64,000 nucleotides of DNA from Entrophospora sp. SA101 (GCA_958430865.1 CAUDNR010004134.1:93076-157075), one strand, 5' to 3'. Shown: positions 12,186-23,545, numbered from the stretch's first letter. The notes: generated from the letters alone by a model not told the origin. A program made the numbers and translations.

Positions 12186-12877
12186 ATGGGATCAAAAAGT
12201 TCCAAACAAATTCAAAGAAAATTACCAGAAGTAATAACAAAAGTGAAACCAAATACAATTAACCCTCGTCTATTACAGCAACAACAGAATAATTTAAATG
12301 TTAATGATGTAAGAGCCAAAGATCAAGGTATCGTTTCAAAAAAAATATATTTACATATTTGTTGTTGGCACATTGATGTTCTTATTTATTTATTTTAATG
12401 ATAGCAATTGGAAATGATAATGAAAATCAACAGTTATTAAAAAATTTATATGTAATTGGAGAAGTAAAGATACCACAAAACAAAATTCCATTCAACAAGG
12501 TAAAGAAAGTTTATTATACTCTACTAGAACCATTATTTTTTAAAATAAATTACTTATAAATCTTGTATGAATGAAAAAAGTCAAATGAAATGTTGAAGAT
12601 TTTAAAATCAAGAAAAGGAATAATAGAAGAAGAGAATAAAAGTAGAGAAACTGGAGGAAAATTAAAAAATAGAATCACAGTTTATGATTTAAGAGAATTA
12701 TTTGAATTGAGAAATTTAAATTCAAATCAATGGACACCAGAGAAATTATCTGAAAAATATGACTTGGATGTTTCAACTGTTGATATTTTATTAAAACATT
12801 TAAATAATTATTCAACTTATGGCGGAGTTGATACAACTGTTACTTGGCCAAAGACAAGCGAATTCAAAATATCTTAA
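12186..12877 (+). CDS. NDUFAF4: NDUFAF4-like mitochondrial complex I assembly factor
   Basis: Three exons (12186-12327, 12405-12499, 12581-12877) give 177 residues, nearly the length of human NDUFAF4 (175). The N-terminus MGSKSSKQ fits an N-myristoylation signal (Gly2, Ser6); animal NDUFAF4 is also reported to be myristoylated. Early residues have the family's KPNTINPR-type segment. The C-terminal part has ITVYDLRELFELRN then WTPEKLSEKYDLDVSTVDIL, which lines up with the conserved helical end of NDUFAF4. The factor works with NDUFAF3 in early complex I assembly at the inner membrane. It is convergent with the gene at 13029-13967, with 151 bp between stop codons. The assignment rests on motif pattern and length, not a search. 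Confidence 0.82.
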
Positions 12878-13028
12878 TCTAAATTATTTATTTTCCATCG
12901 ATTATATATATTTATATAAAATAAATAAATATTACATGCACAAAAGATATTTATATATATATATTTATTTATATTACATTTTACTTTTTTTATCTTCTTT
13001 TAATTGAAATATTTAGTAATAAAAATTT

Positions 13029-13967
13029 TTATTTTTTAAATTTAAAAAATGATTTAATCCTCGAAAGCAATCCAACGGGTTCTTGTTCTTCTTTTAGTTT
13101 TTCCGTTGTCTCACTTGCAATCTTTTCGGGTTGTTTAGGTGCTTGGTATTTCTGTTTAGGCGCGCTTTCTTTTGTTGAAATAGCACTCTCTTGTTTAAGT
13201 TTCTTTGTAGTTTTTTGTTTTGTTGCTGATATGCTGGATTTCGTAGGTGCAGGTGCAGGTGCAGATGTAGGTGTAGGAGAAGTAACCTTTGAATGTTCAT
13301 TTGGTTGAGAAGTAGGAGGTTGAGGTGGATGTATTGGTATTGGTGGCGATGGTGTTGGTGATAATGTAGTTGATGAAGATTGTATTTTTGTAGTAACTGA
13401 TTTTGGAGATTCATAAATATTTTCACTATTGTCAAGTGGTGTTTTGTATGTCGGTTTTTCCATTCCTTGAGGAACAAACGTCATATATTTTTGAACAGTT
13501 TCTGTGTTAAGTTCAATTCCCGCGCTTTTAAGTTCTTTATTTAAATTGATAAGTTTTTGTTTTACTTGACCATCGGTGGCCAGTTTAGCCATTTGTAACA
13601 TGGAAGGCATTTGACGTTTTCCAAGATCAATACCCTTACTTTTTAAAATTTCTGAGAATTCTTGAATGGAGGCCATTAACTTTGGATCTTGACTAATTCT
13701 TGTTACAATTGGATCATCGGGATCAACTTTAAAGTTGTTGATGTTGTTATTGTTATTGTTTTCTAGACCAATTGTATTAGATGTAGTTGTAGTTGTTAAA
13801 TCTCTATTGAAATTATATAATAAACCTCGTTTTGGATAAAATGTTGATAATGAGGTACTATAAGTGATATTTGGTATGGTATATTTCAAGGTAACTCTAA
13901 TATTATAAAGGAAATATGGATTTGCTAATAATACTGGTCCAAATGCAGCAAAACGTCTAAAGCCCAT
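13029..13967 (-). CDS. Unrecognised protein, possible mitochondrial targeting, Pro/Thr/Ser-rich C-terminal half
   Basis: A single-exon frame of 312 residues. The first 50 or so residues (MGFRRFAAFGP onward) have arginines and lysines and no acidic residues, which fits a mitochondrial presequence. Residues about 82-175 are compact and probably helical (DPKLMASIQEFSEILKSKG, then GIELNTETVQKYM). Residues about 200-245 are low complexity, rich in Pro, Thr and Ser, with TPTSAPAPAPT; a Lys/Glu-rich part follows and the protein ends in a basic SFFKFKK. I do not recognise the family. The minus frame is taken as coding because it is the longest, has a normal residue mix at both ends, and the overlapping 127-codon frame on the same strand is a low-complexity shadow. 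Confidence 0.6.
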   Translation of the reverse strand: MGFRRFAAFGPVLLANPYFLYNIRVTLKYTIPNITYSTSLSTFYPKRGLLYNFNRDLTTTTTSNTIGLENNNNNNINNFKVDPDDPIVTRISQDPKLMASIQEFSEILKSKGIDLGKRQMPSMLQMAKLATDGQVKQKLINLNKELKSAGIELNTETVQKYMTFVPQGMEKPTYKTPLDNSENIYESPKSVTTKIQSSSTTLSPTPSPPIPIHPPQPPTSQPNEHSKVTSPTPTSAPAPAPTKSSISATKQKTTKKLKQESAISTKESAPKQKYQAPKQPEKIASETTEKLKEEQEPVGLLSRIKSFFKFKK

Positions 13968-14462
13968 GTTTAAAATAATTGTATATATTTTATAATCTGT
14001 AAAGATTGAAAAAAATAGTTTTTTCTTGTGAGAATCGTGTCACACAGAATATCTTTTCCAAAAAATTGTCATCTGATGTCACATTTATGAAATTTCCACT
14101 TAATCGTTGACACAACACCAATTTGAGAAAAAAATTTCAAATCAAATTTTTGCGGTCACGCGCCTTTAAAAGGTGAGATGTCGATCATTTCTGCATATAT
14201 ATATACGTAATCGATTTTATTATGGTGCAGTGCAGGTCATCTAAAGACATCAAAAAATACCTCTCATATTAAAATATGAGCCACAGTGGAAAACATAAGT
14301 AAGTATTGATACTCATCTATGTCATTTTATCAAACATATCCCATATAATAAAGGCTTTGCAGATTGGTACAACTTATATAGAAATAGAAAATATCAAGAA
14401 TGCAATATAGGCTGGAGTAATACTTTTTTTTCATTGAATTTTTTAGTTTTTTTTCAGTTTAT

Positions 14463-15181
14463 AAAGAACAATATAATGCACTATGGTTGAAAGAGGCACA
14501 AGAATATTTATTTCCTAGATCTAAACTTATCTCAATTATATTGTATTCTGATTCGAGCTTGTGTGATATACTTGGAAAAACATCAAAACACCCAATCTAC
14601 TTGTCCTTTAAGGATACCGGCTGCAACTTTTGATGATGGTTGCTACCACCTTTGCGTCATATAAAAATGATTGCAACCACTGGTTGCAACCACCTTTACG
14701 ACCATTTTGTTTCCTTTTTTGGATTGCGACATGGAACACTATTGTCCTTAGGTAATATTCCTTATGAAAGATGGAATAAAGTTGATGCAAAAGTCATAGT
14801 AGGATATTTGCCAATTATTAGTTTGAAAGACAAAAATTCATCAACAAATAGGTTATTAAAAGTTTTCAAAATTCAATGAAAATAATCACAGCCCCATTAT
14901 TTGAACAATTTGAATTAGGGACATATATTAAAAATTTTAGATAATACAATCTTATGTACAATGAAAATTTCTATGATTATAGCAGATTGGCTTGAAGCAT
15001 CAAGTTTTTGTCTCACATATAGTTCAAGCAATGGTGAACATCCTTGCCATAGTTGCATAACACCAAAAACCAAATTTAATATTATTGATATACCATCATC
15101 TGAAATAATTATATGTACTAAAGATGAAACATTACAAATAATTGAAAATGGTTTGGAGAAGAAATATTCCATATATGTATA
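14463..15181 (+). pseudogene. Plavaka-like (CACTA/KDZ-type) transposase relic
   Basis: Broken reading frames resemble the Plavaka group common in fungi. One reads LISIILYSDSSLCDILGKT then KHPIYLS up to about 14608. The next reads LSLGNIPYERWNKVDAK then VIVGYLPI from about 14752 to 14877. A third, 14961-15181, reads IADWLEASSFC then GEHPCHSC, like the family's Cys-containing block. Stops and frame changes separate the pieces, so it is not functional. The first and second pieces are split by a nested insertion (14609-14759). Confidence 0.55.
14609..14759. mobile_element. Small insertion inside the Plavaka-like relic
   Basis: About 150 bp interrupts the coding match between KHPIYLS and LSLGNIP. 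The 8-bp ttgtcctt occurs at both edges (14601-14608 and 14752-14759), as expected for a target-site duplication; 8 bp is typical of hAT elements. Inside is a short palindrome, tgcaaccactggttgca. I see no clear terminal inverted repeats. Confidence 0.45.
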
Positions 15182-15182
15182 A

Positions 15183-16451
15183 TCTTTGGAATATTTTTTG
15201 GAATCATTTGTTTAATAAAAAAAAATAAAAAAATAATGTAAAGTTTCAAAGAAATCTTAACATATACACTGCAGTTCAAGTTTTTATAAATTTCAGATGG
15301 TGCTTGTTGTGATGAAATGGTTATTTGAAATACTTTGAGGAATAGAATCAACTGGTAAAATAGAAATTGAAGCCTTGGAACTTTTTGGGAAAGGAGCAAG
15401 CTTGCATTAGTGAAAATAGGTTGAAATGCTTGTTTGGGTCCTTTTTGCTTTTTATTGGTGTGAATTTGACACATTTTTATTAGATAAAGAAAGATTGCAA
15501 AAGGTAAATTGTGATTTTTTATCATAAGAAAAAAAAACTTTTATGTAAAATAAACTTTTTCATAGCAAAATAACTTTTTTTCATCACAGGCATTAGTCTC
15601 CATGAGATAAACATGAAATATCATTATTATTATTTTCACAGTTTCCCATGAAATAACTATTACTTTATTACTATTACATGTTAATGTTAATAATAATTCC
15701 ACAATAATTACTGAATAGGAATTACTGTGCCAACTATATTTGCAGCAGCCATAACTATTCTATAATGATAGCTACATATGATAGTTACCATTTTCACAAA
15801 TAACTGGTGTCTTTACATTTTTCATAAATATTAATGTTTTATCAGTCATGAGTACTAGAATAAAACATTGACAATAAAAAATCAGTACAGGAATCACTAC
15901 CCATTATATCAGCAATACTAATAATAGCGAATGTTAGTAGTACGATGGTGATGTTAAACAACTCTGAACTCTGAAATCCTTTGTAGTACAAATGACCACT
16001 TTGTTGGGTTCTGTTGCAGCATGCCCCATTTTATACTTCTACATCTTTATGCCTATTTGAAAATGCGCCTTGATTGGTTTTAGTCATTTGTTATATTCAA
16101 AAGCTTATAATTTATACATAATCTGTTAAATTAGTTGCATAAATGAAATAATTTGCTTTAATTCTTGCTTTACTGATTTCAAAACTGATCCATGTTATGA
16201 CCTTATCTGTCACAACCTGTAATTTGTTAACGTTACAGTTAGCTTATAGGATTTGATGTACAATCTGTTAATAAACAAAATTAGCATCTTTTATTTATCA
16301 CAATCTTTCAATCCTTTCAAGGAAAGCATTAGATGTTGGGTTCAACTATTTTCTATATTGTTTAAAATATGACTAATCCAGGTCGTACTAATTTTAAGCT
16401 GATTCTCAAAATGAATTTGATCTGCAATGCATATCAAATTCAAAAAAAAAA
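15183..16451. other. No gene seen
   Basis: This AT-rich stretch has no frame with recognisable content. It presumably contains the promoter of the downstream cysteine-synthase-like gene. The start codon of that gene follows a run of about ten A. Confidence 0.5.
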
Positions 16452-18270
16452 ATGCCAATTCAAAATATTAAATCAAATGCATTAATTTGTATAGGATTAA
16501 TTATAGGCATTGTCGTAACAATTTCAAGAAAATCAATAAAAAATTGGTATAGTAATAATAACAATAACGAAAAGGGATTTATAAAAAAAAGGAATCAAAC
16601 TGACAAAAGGATACTGCGGCAGCATATTAGCAAAGAAAATGAAGAAGAAATAGTGGAAGGTTTAGAAGGTTTAATTGGTAATACACCTTTGATGAAGATT
16701 AAAAGTCTGAGTAAAGCTACTGGTTGTGAAATCTTGGTAATTATGCATGATCTTTTATTATTATTGTTTTAATTCAAATAAATAATAAATATTTGTATTG
16801 TATTTGTTAAGGGAAAAGCTGAGGTATATTATCATCAACTTTAAAATTTTTTTCAAATAAAAATCAGTCTAAAAAGAATTCTTCAATTGATACACATTCA
16901 TTAAATAATTGTATATATGACAAAGTTTCTTAATCCAGGAGGCAGCCCAAAAGATCGGGTAGCATTAAATATGATTAAAATTGCAGAAGAAAAAGGATTA
17001 ATTAAACCAAATACAGGATGTACAATATTTGAAGGAACATCAGGTTCAACAGGAATATCTATTGCAATGATTTCACGTGCAAAAGGATATAATGCATGGA
17101 TTATTGTTCCAGATGATCAAGCTGAAGAAAAATACCAATTATTAGAAAAGTTGGGTGCAACTGTTGAAAAAGTTAGACCTGTTAGTATTATTGATAAAAA
17201 CCATTTTGTTAATTTGGCAAAAAGTCGAGCCCAGGAATTTGGAAAATCAAATCATAATGATGCTAATGATAACAATGAAGATAATCCAACTGGATATTTT
17301 GCTGATCAATTTGAGAATATGGCTAATTTTCAAGCTCATTATGAAACCACAGGACCTGAATTATATAGACAAACAAATGGAAATATTGATGCAATTGTTG
17401 CTGGTGCTGGTAAATGACAGATTGTTTTATTGTTTTAAAATATCTATTTTTTTTCATTAAAATAACTTTTTAAAAAATAAATTTTAAAGGTACTGGAGGA
17501 ACAATTGCAGGAATTTCAAGTTATCTTAAACAATTAATACCCAATTTAAAAGTTCTTCTTGTTGATCCACCAGGTTCAGGATTATATCATAAGGTTAAAC
17601 ATAATGTAATGTATTCATCTTATGAAGCAGAGGGTACACGTCGTAGGCATCAGGTTGATACAATAGTTGAAGGTGTTGGATTAAATCGTATGACTCAAAA
17701 TTTTAATATGGCACATGGTTTGATAGATGATGCTATTCAAGTTACTGATGAAGAAGCTGTATTGATGGCAAGGTACTTGGTTAAAGAAGAAGGTTGGCAT
17801 TAAAACAAAGTAATAATAATAATAATAATAATGACAGCAAGCAGCAACAATGGCAACAACAACAATATATGTATTTTTTCTTTTTTTGAATTTATAGGTT
17901 TATTTGTTGGAAGTTCATCAGCAATTAATTGTGTTGGATGTGTACGTGTAGCTAGAAAACTAGGTCCAGGGCATAGAATTGTAACAATTTTATGTGATTC
18001 AGGTCAACGGGTAAATATTAATTATCTTTTTTTTCTTATGTTTTTATATTTATATTTTTTAAATTTGAGAAAATTAACTTAATGTTTTTATGAATATTCA
18101 TGAATAAAGCATTTAACTAAATTTTGGTAAGTAAAATATATTTTTAATTTAAATTTTGAAAAATAAAATTATTATTAATAGATTTTGTGTGCATTATTAG
18201 GAATGATGATTATTTAAAAGAAAATAATATTAGCCCTATAGAAAGTGATGGACTGGATTTTATTAAATAG
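16452..18270 (+). CDS. MCY1: Membrane-anchored cysteine synthase-like PLP enzyme (yeast Mcy1 type)
   Basis: Seven exons (16452-16736, 16812-16823, 16926-17409, 17490-17792, 17898-18010, 18110-18126, 18201-18270) join in frame to about 427 residues. Residues about 9-25 (ALICIGLIIGIVVTI) form one N-terminal membrane segment, as in the fungal mitochondrial outer-membrane Mcy1 group. The fold-type II PLP core follows: GNTPLMKI, NPGGSPKDR with the Schiff-base Lys near 108, the phosphate loop EGTSGSTG near 135-142, AGAGTGGTIAG, and LFVGSSSAINCV. The end, RHLTKFWNDDYL, is typical. Exon 2 is only 12 nt (GKAE), flanked by gttaag and gtatat. The sequence cannot tell whether it still makes cysteine; related yeast Mcy1 has an unsettled role. 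Confidence 0.9.
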
Positions 18271-19945
18271 GATTATTATTATTATTATTATTATTATTAT
18301 AGTGGCTTAATTCATAGGAATAATTTTCAAGATTATTATTTTGCAATATTTGATTGGGAATTTATATTCAAATTAGTTATTTTTTAGGAATTAAAAATAA
18401 TAATTTGTTTTAAAAAGAAGTCATAATAATCAAGCTATTATTATTATTTATTGAATTTGAATTCTACTGCAACCTTTGCTTTTCCACGCGGAATCTTTTT
18501 TGAAATGAGAAAAAGAATCACAAAAGCATCATCATAAGCATCAGTTGCAGGTTTAATATTAATATATTTATCTAAACAAAAAAAAATTGCCAAAAAAAAT
18601 TTTGTTTGATTAGCTAATATTACTTCCACACAGCATCACCTTCATGTTCCACCATAACTCAAGAAGATACATGATGAAGAATTCTATTTTTGATGTGTAA
18701 TCTACGATTAAATCACCTCTGTTATCTCCCACAACCACCTTTATCACAATTATTTCAAAACATGATTATAAAATTAATCAGAGAATAGTGGATCGTTGAG
18801 AAATGATGTTAATGCCATTTCATTATTTTACTATTATCATTATTTTCTTCAATAAATAATAGTTTTGAAAAATAACTTTTTATATATGGGCACATTGCAA
18901 CAAAACCAGACAAAGTTCACAAAGAAATTTCAGGGTTCAAAGTGATTGGAATTTGCTAATACTGAACATCATATTTGTACCACTTAATAATGTATACTTT
19001 TTTAGTATTGCTAACTAAAGTTAAAATATATGAAATTAATTTACATAGGATAGGATCCACTATGGAACTCGAGAATTATAGCACTATGAGAAGTGTTTTA
19101 AAAAAGGACAAGTTGAGAAAATAGCTTCTTATGTTTTCAAAATAAACATTACCCAAACACTTGAAATAACAAGCATAGTAAAAGAAGTAGAATGAAAATG
19201 AGCAATTAATTAATAAAAACAGATTTTTGGAAAAAATAATATGGAATAGGATTTTTTAATTATATATTTGGAAAAGGTAAAATAAGCAAATTATCTACCT
19301 TTTCTTTATCAATATAAATGACAATAGCTATAACATTAAATACCAAATTTATGCCTGCTAATCATAATCATATAGCTTATCATCAACTTTTTTTTCTTTA
19401 TTTGAATATGTTTGTTTTGAGGTACGGTTCTTATATCTGCTACTTTGGCAAAATCTTCACCTTTACAATAACTGACACTGATTTCTAGGTAATCAATAAT
19501 TTTTCCCTGTAGATATATCTATTGCAGGCAAAATCTGGGAATGCATAGACTTTTTTAGGGAATCATGAGAGGATGATCAAAAATAAATACATTGAATCAG
19601 AGCAATTTTTAATTCAATCGTGATAACAGAATAAATAGTTTTCATCTGGTTGTAAAAGAGCAGTGGTTTTATTAAACTTCTTAACTTTTCATACTAGATG
19701 GCCAGTAGGATGATGGTTTTTTTAATACTTGGTTCTATATCAGCATACATTTTTTACATCATAAAGATCTTTCAATAAAATAAAAAGGGATCTCTAAATA
19801 ATACCCAAGTTATATATTGGAACAACTTTCCTTTCACTAGTGGTAATTCATCTGTTTAACAGTTTATTATCAATGCAAGATATAAATAAAGTAAACGATT
19901 TTATAGAAAGAATATAATAATAAAATTAATAATCTAACATTGTAT
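18271..19945. other. No gene seen
   Basis: About 1.7 kb without recognisable coding sequence. An ATT microsatellite sits at about 18270-18300. The 61-codon minus frame at 18444-18629 matches nothing I know. The stretch lies downstream of both neighbouring genes. Confidence 0.5.
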
Positions 19946-21431
19946 TTACTTTTTATCAATTATTTTAAAAACTTCTAATTCATCAAATTTACTCTTTACT
20001 ATATTGATGTCATTATAACCACCTGGTTTATAAATACTACCATTTTCATGAAAAAAACGATAATTAATATTAAAAGAAATACCAAAATCAGGTAAATCAT
20101 CGGGATTACAATAAACTGCTTTCCCACGATGAACATCAATAACATAACTAAATTGTGCAGTATTAACATCATTTCTATTACTAATATTAAATATAAAACT
20201 TTCTGTTGTATTCTTATATCCATTTCCATTCCAATCAAGTGGATTATAGCCACCAACTATTTGCTCTGAATTTTGTATTTTACCAACCACAAGAGTTTTG
20301 TCGATATCATCACATTTTTGATGAAATGTAGCAGCATTTAAACCATCTCTACTACTTCGATATAAAAGTCTGAAATCATATTTGACTTTCCTGAATGAGG
20401 TATATGGTGGACTTTTTCTATCAATCCAACTTGCAAAAAGCAAAGTAAGGTTTTGATTGATTGTCAATGATTCAAGTGTTGAATTAAATTTTGAAATTCT
20501 TGATGGTAATAAATTTAATATTTTTTGTCTATCAGGAACTACATAACATTGTAAAAGGGGTCTCCATAAAGTCTTAGGAAAAAGCATTTGATATGGTTCA
20601 ATTTTATCAAAAAAATCTTCTTTTGAAATATCCTGAAATCTTATTAGAGAAAGAAATTCTTTTAATGTGTTGCCTAAATCAACAAAATTTTGCAATGACC
20701 AATCCTCAAGATTGATATTATTGATTTCTGGATGTTTTGCTAATCCCCATTTAAGAATGTTTTCCCAAATAACTATCTCATTAACAGAAAAATCGACTCT
20801 TTTAAGAATTTCCAATAGAGTTGGTTTTTTCAACAATTCAAATTCACTTGACTCAAACAATTCTTCGCTATATTCACAAAATTTTTCTAAATAGATATTT
20901 TTCAATTCTGTAAAATTTTCATTGGCATAAATCAATTGCAGAATTTTAACTGAATTTTCTTTTATATAATCTTCATGATTTTTAATAAAGTATTTTATCA
21001 CACATTCATAAAGTGACTCAATACCAAGTTGATCTGCTGCAGTTAATAATTCCATTATTTCTGCCCCAGAATAATTTTTGAATTCAATTTTACAAGTGTA
21101 CAAAAATCTATCAACAATAAATAAATTATTAAACAGATTATTCATTATATTATATATTCAATACTAATGAATTTATTTAAACTTACTTGAGAATAGGTTT
21201 GAAACATTTTTCACTAATGTTAGCTTTCTTAATAATATAATATCCATTTTCTTTTGTTGCATTACTTAATTCATTGTTGAAAAATGGACAATGAGCAGAT
21301 ATGATAGATGCATGCGCATGAACTTCTTTAATGTTTGGTTTTACACCAACACATATTTTTACATCATAAAAATCTTCAGTATTTAATAATCTTTCATTTT
21401 CATTGAAATATTTTTCAAATATTGAATTCAT
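19946..21431 (-). CDS. BTB-BACK-TLDc domain protein
   Basis: Two exons (21431-21187, 21107-19946) join in frame to about 468 residues. I chose the start at MNSIFEKYF because an upstream Met at 21479 adds 16 residues not typical of the family. Residues about 22-115 are a BTB/POZ domain (DFYDVKICVG, VHAHASIISAHCPFF, KFLYTCKIE). A BACK-like helical region follows to about 230 (WENILKWGLAKHPE). The C-terminal half, from about 275, is a TLDc domain (LLYRSSRDG, IVGGYNPLDW, the ending ELEVFKI). Such proteins are greatly expanded in Rhizophagus and are presumed Cul3 adaptors; the actual role is unknown. The gene is intact. Confidence 0.92.
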
Positions 21432-22026
21432 TTTATTTAAATGGGGCAAACCAGACAAAGTGAACATTGGTATTACCAAGAATTTCAGGGATCAAAATTT
21501 AATCATTTGTTAGGTGATATATAGAATTGCCCCCGTATATTAATATAAAAATAACAATTTAATTTATCACATCCAAAATTTGTCTCCGAAAATATATTAT
21601 TCACTAATTAACATCATCATCAATGCTAACAAAAAAATTATTTTCGGCCTGCCCATATTTTTATTATTACTTATTATTAATAGTATTATTAATGGAAAAA
21701 TTTTTATTTTATTTTTGATAATATTTTTGGAGACCTGCCGAATTTATTTATTATTAATAAGAAAAATTATATTTTTGGAGACCTGCCGTTTTTTTATTTG
21801 AAAAAATATATTTTTGGAGACCTGTTCGTATTTTATTTGAAAAAATACATTAAGTATAAGATATTGGGCACGCGACGGCCAATATCATGTTAATATTAAT
21901 ACTATTTTATCCACCACTAACATTCTTTCTATTATAATAATATATCAAGTAATATGAATACTAACTGTGTCATTATCATTTAAAGAATATTTATGCATTG
22001 CAGTAACTTCTATTCCAAATGAGCGA

Positions 22027-22181
22027 CCTTGTCACAGCGGACTATAATTATAACGGATTTTTAAATTTTTGCTTCACATTCACATTAAAATATAATAACA
22101 TAAAAAACCATTGTGGCAAGATCAGTAAATCTTGCCACAACAGGTTTTAAATAAATCTTCATTCATCCGCTGCGACAAGGT
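22027..22181. mobile_element. MITE-like element with terminal and inner inverted repeats
   Basis: The left end ccttgtcacagcgga near 22027-22042 is matched inverted, with one mismatch, by tccgctgcgacaagg near 22167-22181. Inside is a second, near-perfect hairpin: tgtggcaagat and atcttgccaca, with a short loop, near 22112-22141. There is no coding capacity. Nested inverted repeats of this sort suggest a non-autonomous DNA transposon. Confidence 0.5.
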
Positions 22182-22324
22182 TTGACTGTATTTAGTGAAG
22201 CTGGAAGCACACAATGACAGCCAAACGAATAAAATTGATCGTTGTTATTAGTATTTCTTAAAAAATAATAATATGCATATTCAACGATATTCAGTGGATA
22301 TTTGGCGGATATTCGGTGAATGAC

Positions 22325-22425
22325 CGATTATCCGGGGTGTTGAGTTGACTGACTGATTATCCGGGTGTTGAGCTTTATTGATTGACCAAGTACTCAAACA
22401 CCCGGATAATCAACGGAGGCAACCA
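22325..22425. repeat. ccgggtgttgag repeat in direct and inverted orientation
   Basis: gattatccggggtgttgag and gattatccgggtgttgag stand about 30 bp apart, and ctcaaacacccggataatc follows in inverted orientation about 35 bp later. The last two could form a long hairpin. Confidence 0.6.
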
Positions 22426-22472
22426 CTAGTTGATCTCAAATGAATGAATAAATAAATAATACTTTTTTTTTT

Positions 22473-22684
22473 TTACACAATTTGTTTGTTACCTTTATCC
22501 TTGCCAAATTCAACCAATGCACGTTGCAAATATTTCAATTGCTCCAACCTCTCCTTTTCTTTTTTCAACTCGTCTATCTCTTCCATTTCTCATCTTCCAA
22601 CATCTGCCTCAACTCACCTAATCTCTTCTCTTTTCCCTTCGACGATATTTCACGTTGTTTTTTGATTTCTTCGACTGTATTCAT
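22473..22684 (-). pseudogene. Small coiled-coil reading frame with a frameshift
   Basis: From ATG at 22684 the minus strand reads MNTVEEIKKQREISSKGKEK and continues 36 codons to a TAG. One base out of frame and overlapping, a second Met starts MEEIDELKKEKERLEQLKY and runs to TAA at 22473. Both halves are strongly charged and heptad-like, as if one short coiled-coil protein had been broken by a single-base indel. A sequencing error is equally possible. I recognise no family. Confidence 0.4.
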
Positions 22685-22823
22685 TTTTTTTTTTAGAAAA
22701 AAAAATTTGATCCAAATTTGCCATAATTTGAATCAATAAAACGAACGAGTTGTAATTCTTGGCACATGACTTGGGATTTCACAAAGTTATTAATTAATTA
22801 ATATTCGTCACATTTTAATTATA

Positions 22824-23535
22824 CAGTGTGTTACAAAAAAAATTTGATGTAAAAAAAAATTTAATAACTTTACCAAAAACGGTCTGATCCGCATCAAATA
22901 AAATTCAAAACAAAGCCTTTCTTTATTAGATTTAGTCTGTTTTATCTGTTAACCAAATCGAATAAAAATTTTTTGTGTAATTTGCTAATAAAATGACACA
23001 ATCTACAAAAGAACAGCAACATACAACCTTATTATATTATTGGAATCAGGGAATATGTTCTGCTCATCAATTACATAATATTATGAACATCCCACTCTCA
23101 GCTATTTATTTTAATATTGAAAAGTTGAAAAAAATGGTAATGTGGAACATAAAGGGGGTAATGGTAGAAAAAAGAAAATTACTGCGGAAGCATCATGTGC
23201 AATCGGACAATATATTCATAGAGATTCTTCTATTTCTTTGAGGTCTTTGGCTAATAAAATGTTAAATAAAGGAATAGAGGTCTCATATGTAACAGTATTA
23301 AGGCGTTTGGAAGGGATCGGATATAAGAAAAATTTGCCAAGAGCCACCCCAATGCTAACAATAAGCATAAAGAACGTCATGTAGAGTGGGCACAAAATCA
23401 TCTTATGATAATTGGGGGAAAACCCTATTTTTGGATGAGACAGCTTTCCAGCTTTACCGAAACACAATTGAAAGATGGTATAAGAATGTAAGACCCATTT
23501 GCCCAATGCCAAAAGATCGCACCAAAATTTTTGCT
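22824..23535 (+). mobile_element. Broken Tc1/mariner-type element cut by an assembly gap
   Basis: The element begins cagtgtgttacaaaaaaaa after a TA, the same kind of end as the element at 58580-59292. A decayed transposase follows from 22993: MTQSTKEQQHTTLLYYWNQG, then in shifted frames GNGRKKKITAEASCAIGQYI, SLRSLANKML, HKERHVEWAQNH and LFLDETAFQLYRN, where the Asp is the first catalytic residue. At least two frameshifts (about 23130 and 23360-23400) break it. The N run at 23536-23545 removes the rest, so the right end is not visible. Confidence 0.75.
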
Positions 23536-23545
23536 NNNNNNNNNN
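23536..23545. other. Assembly gap (10 N)
   Basis: Ten N bases inside the decayed transposase. After it the sequence no longer continues the transposase, so the join may link unrelated contigs. Confidence 0.99.

Larger units (their letters stand above)
21480..22470. other. Repeat-rich intergenic stretch
   Basis: No gene. The phrase tttttggagacctg(c/t) occurs at about 21725, 21772 and 21811, each time in an AT-rich setting, so it is a short irregular tandem array. Farther right are a hairpin-type element (22027-22181) and a ccgggtgttgag repeat cluster (22325-22425), both listed separately. Confidence 0.5.

Noticed and set aside
13094..13477. 127-codon frame rich in His, Leu and Gln
   Set aside because: It is a shadow of the Pro/Thr-rich part of the 312-residue frame on the same strand.
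22120..22145. Bacterial-type terminator hairpin
   Set aside because: The context is eukaryotic, and the hairpin lies inside a larger inverted-repeat element.
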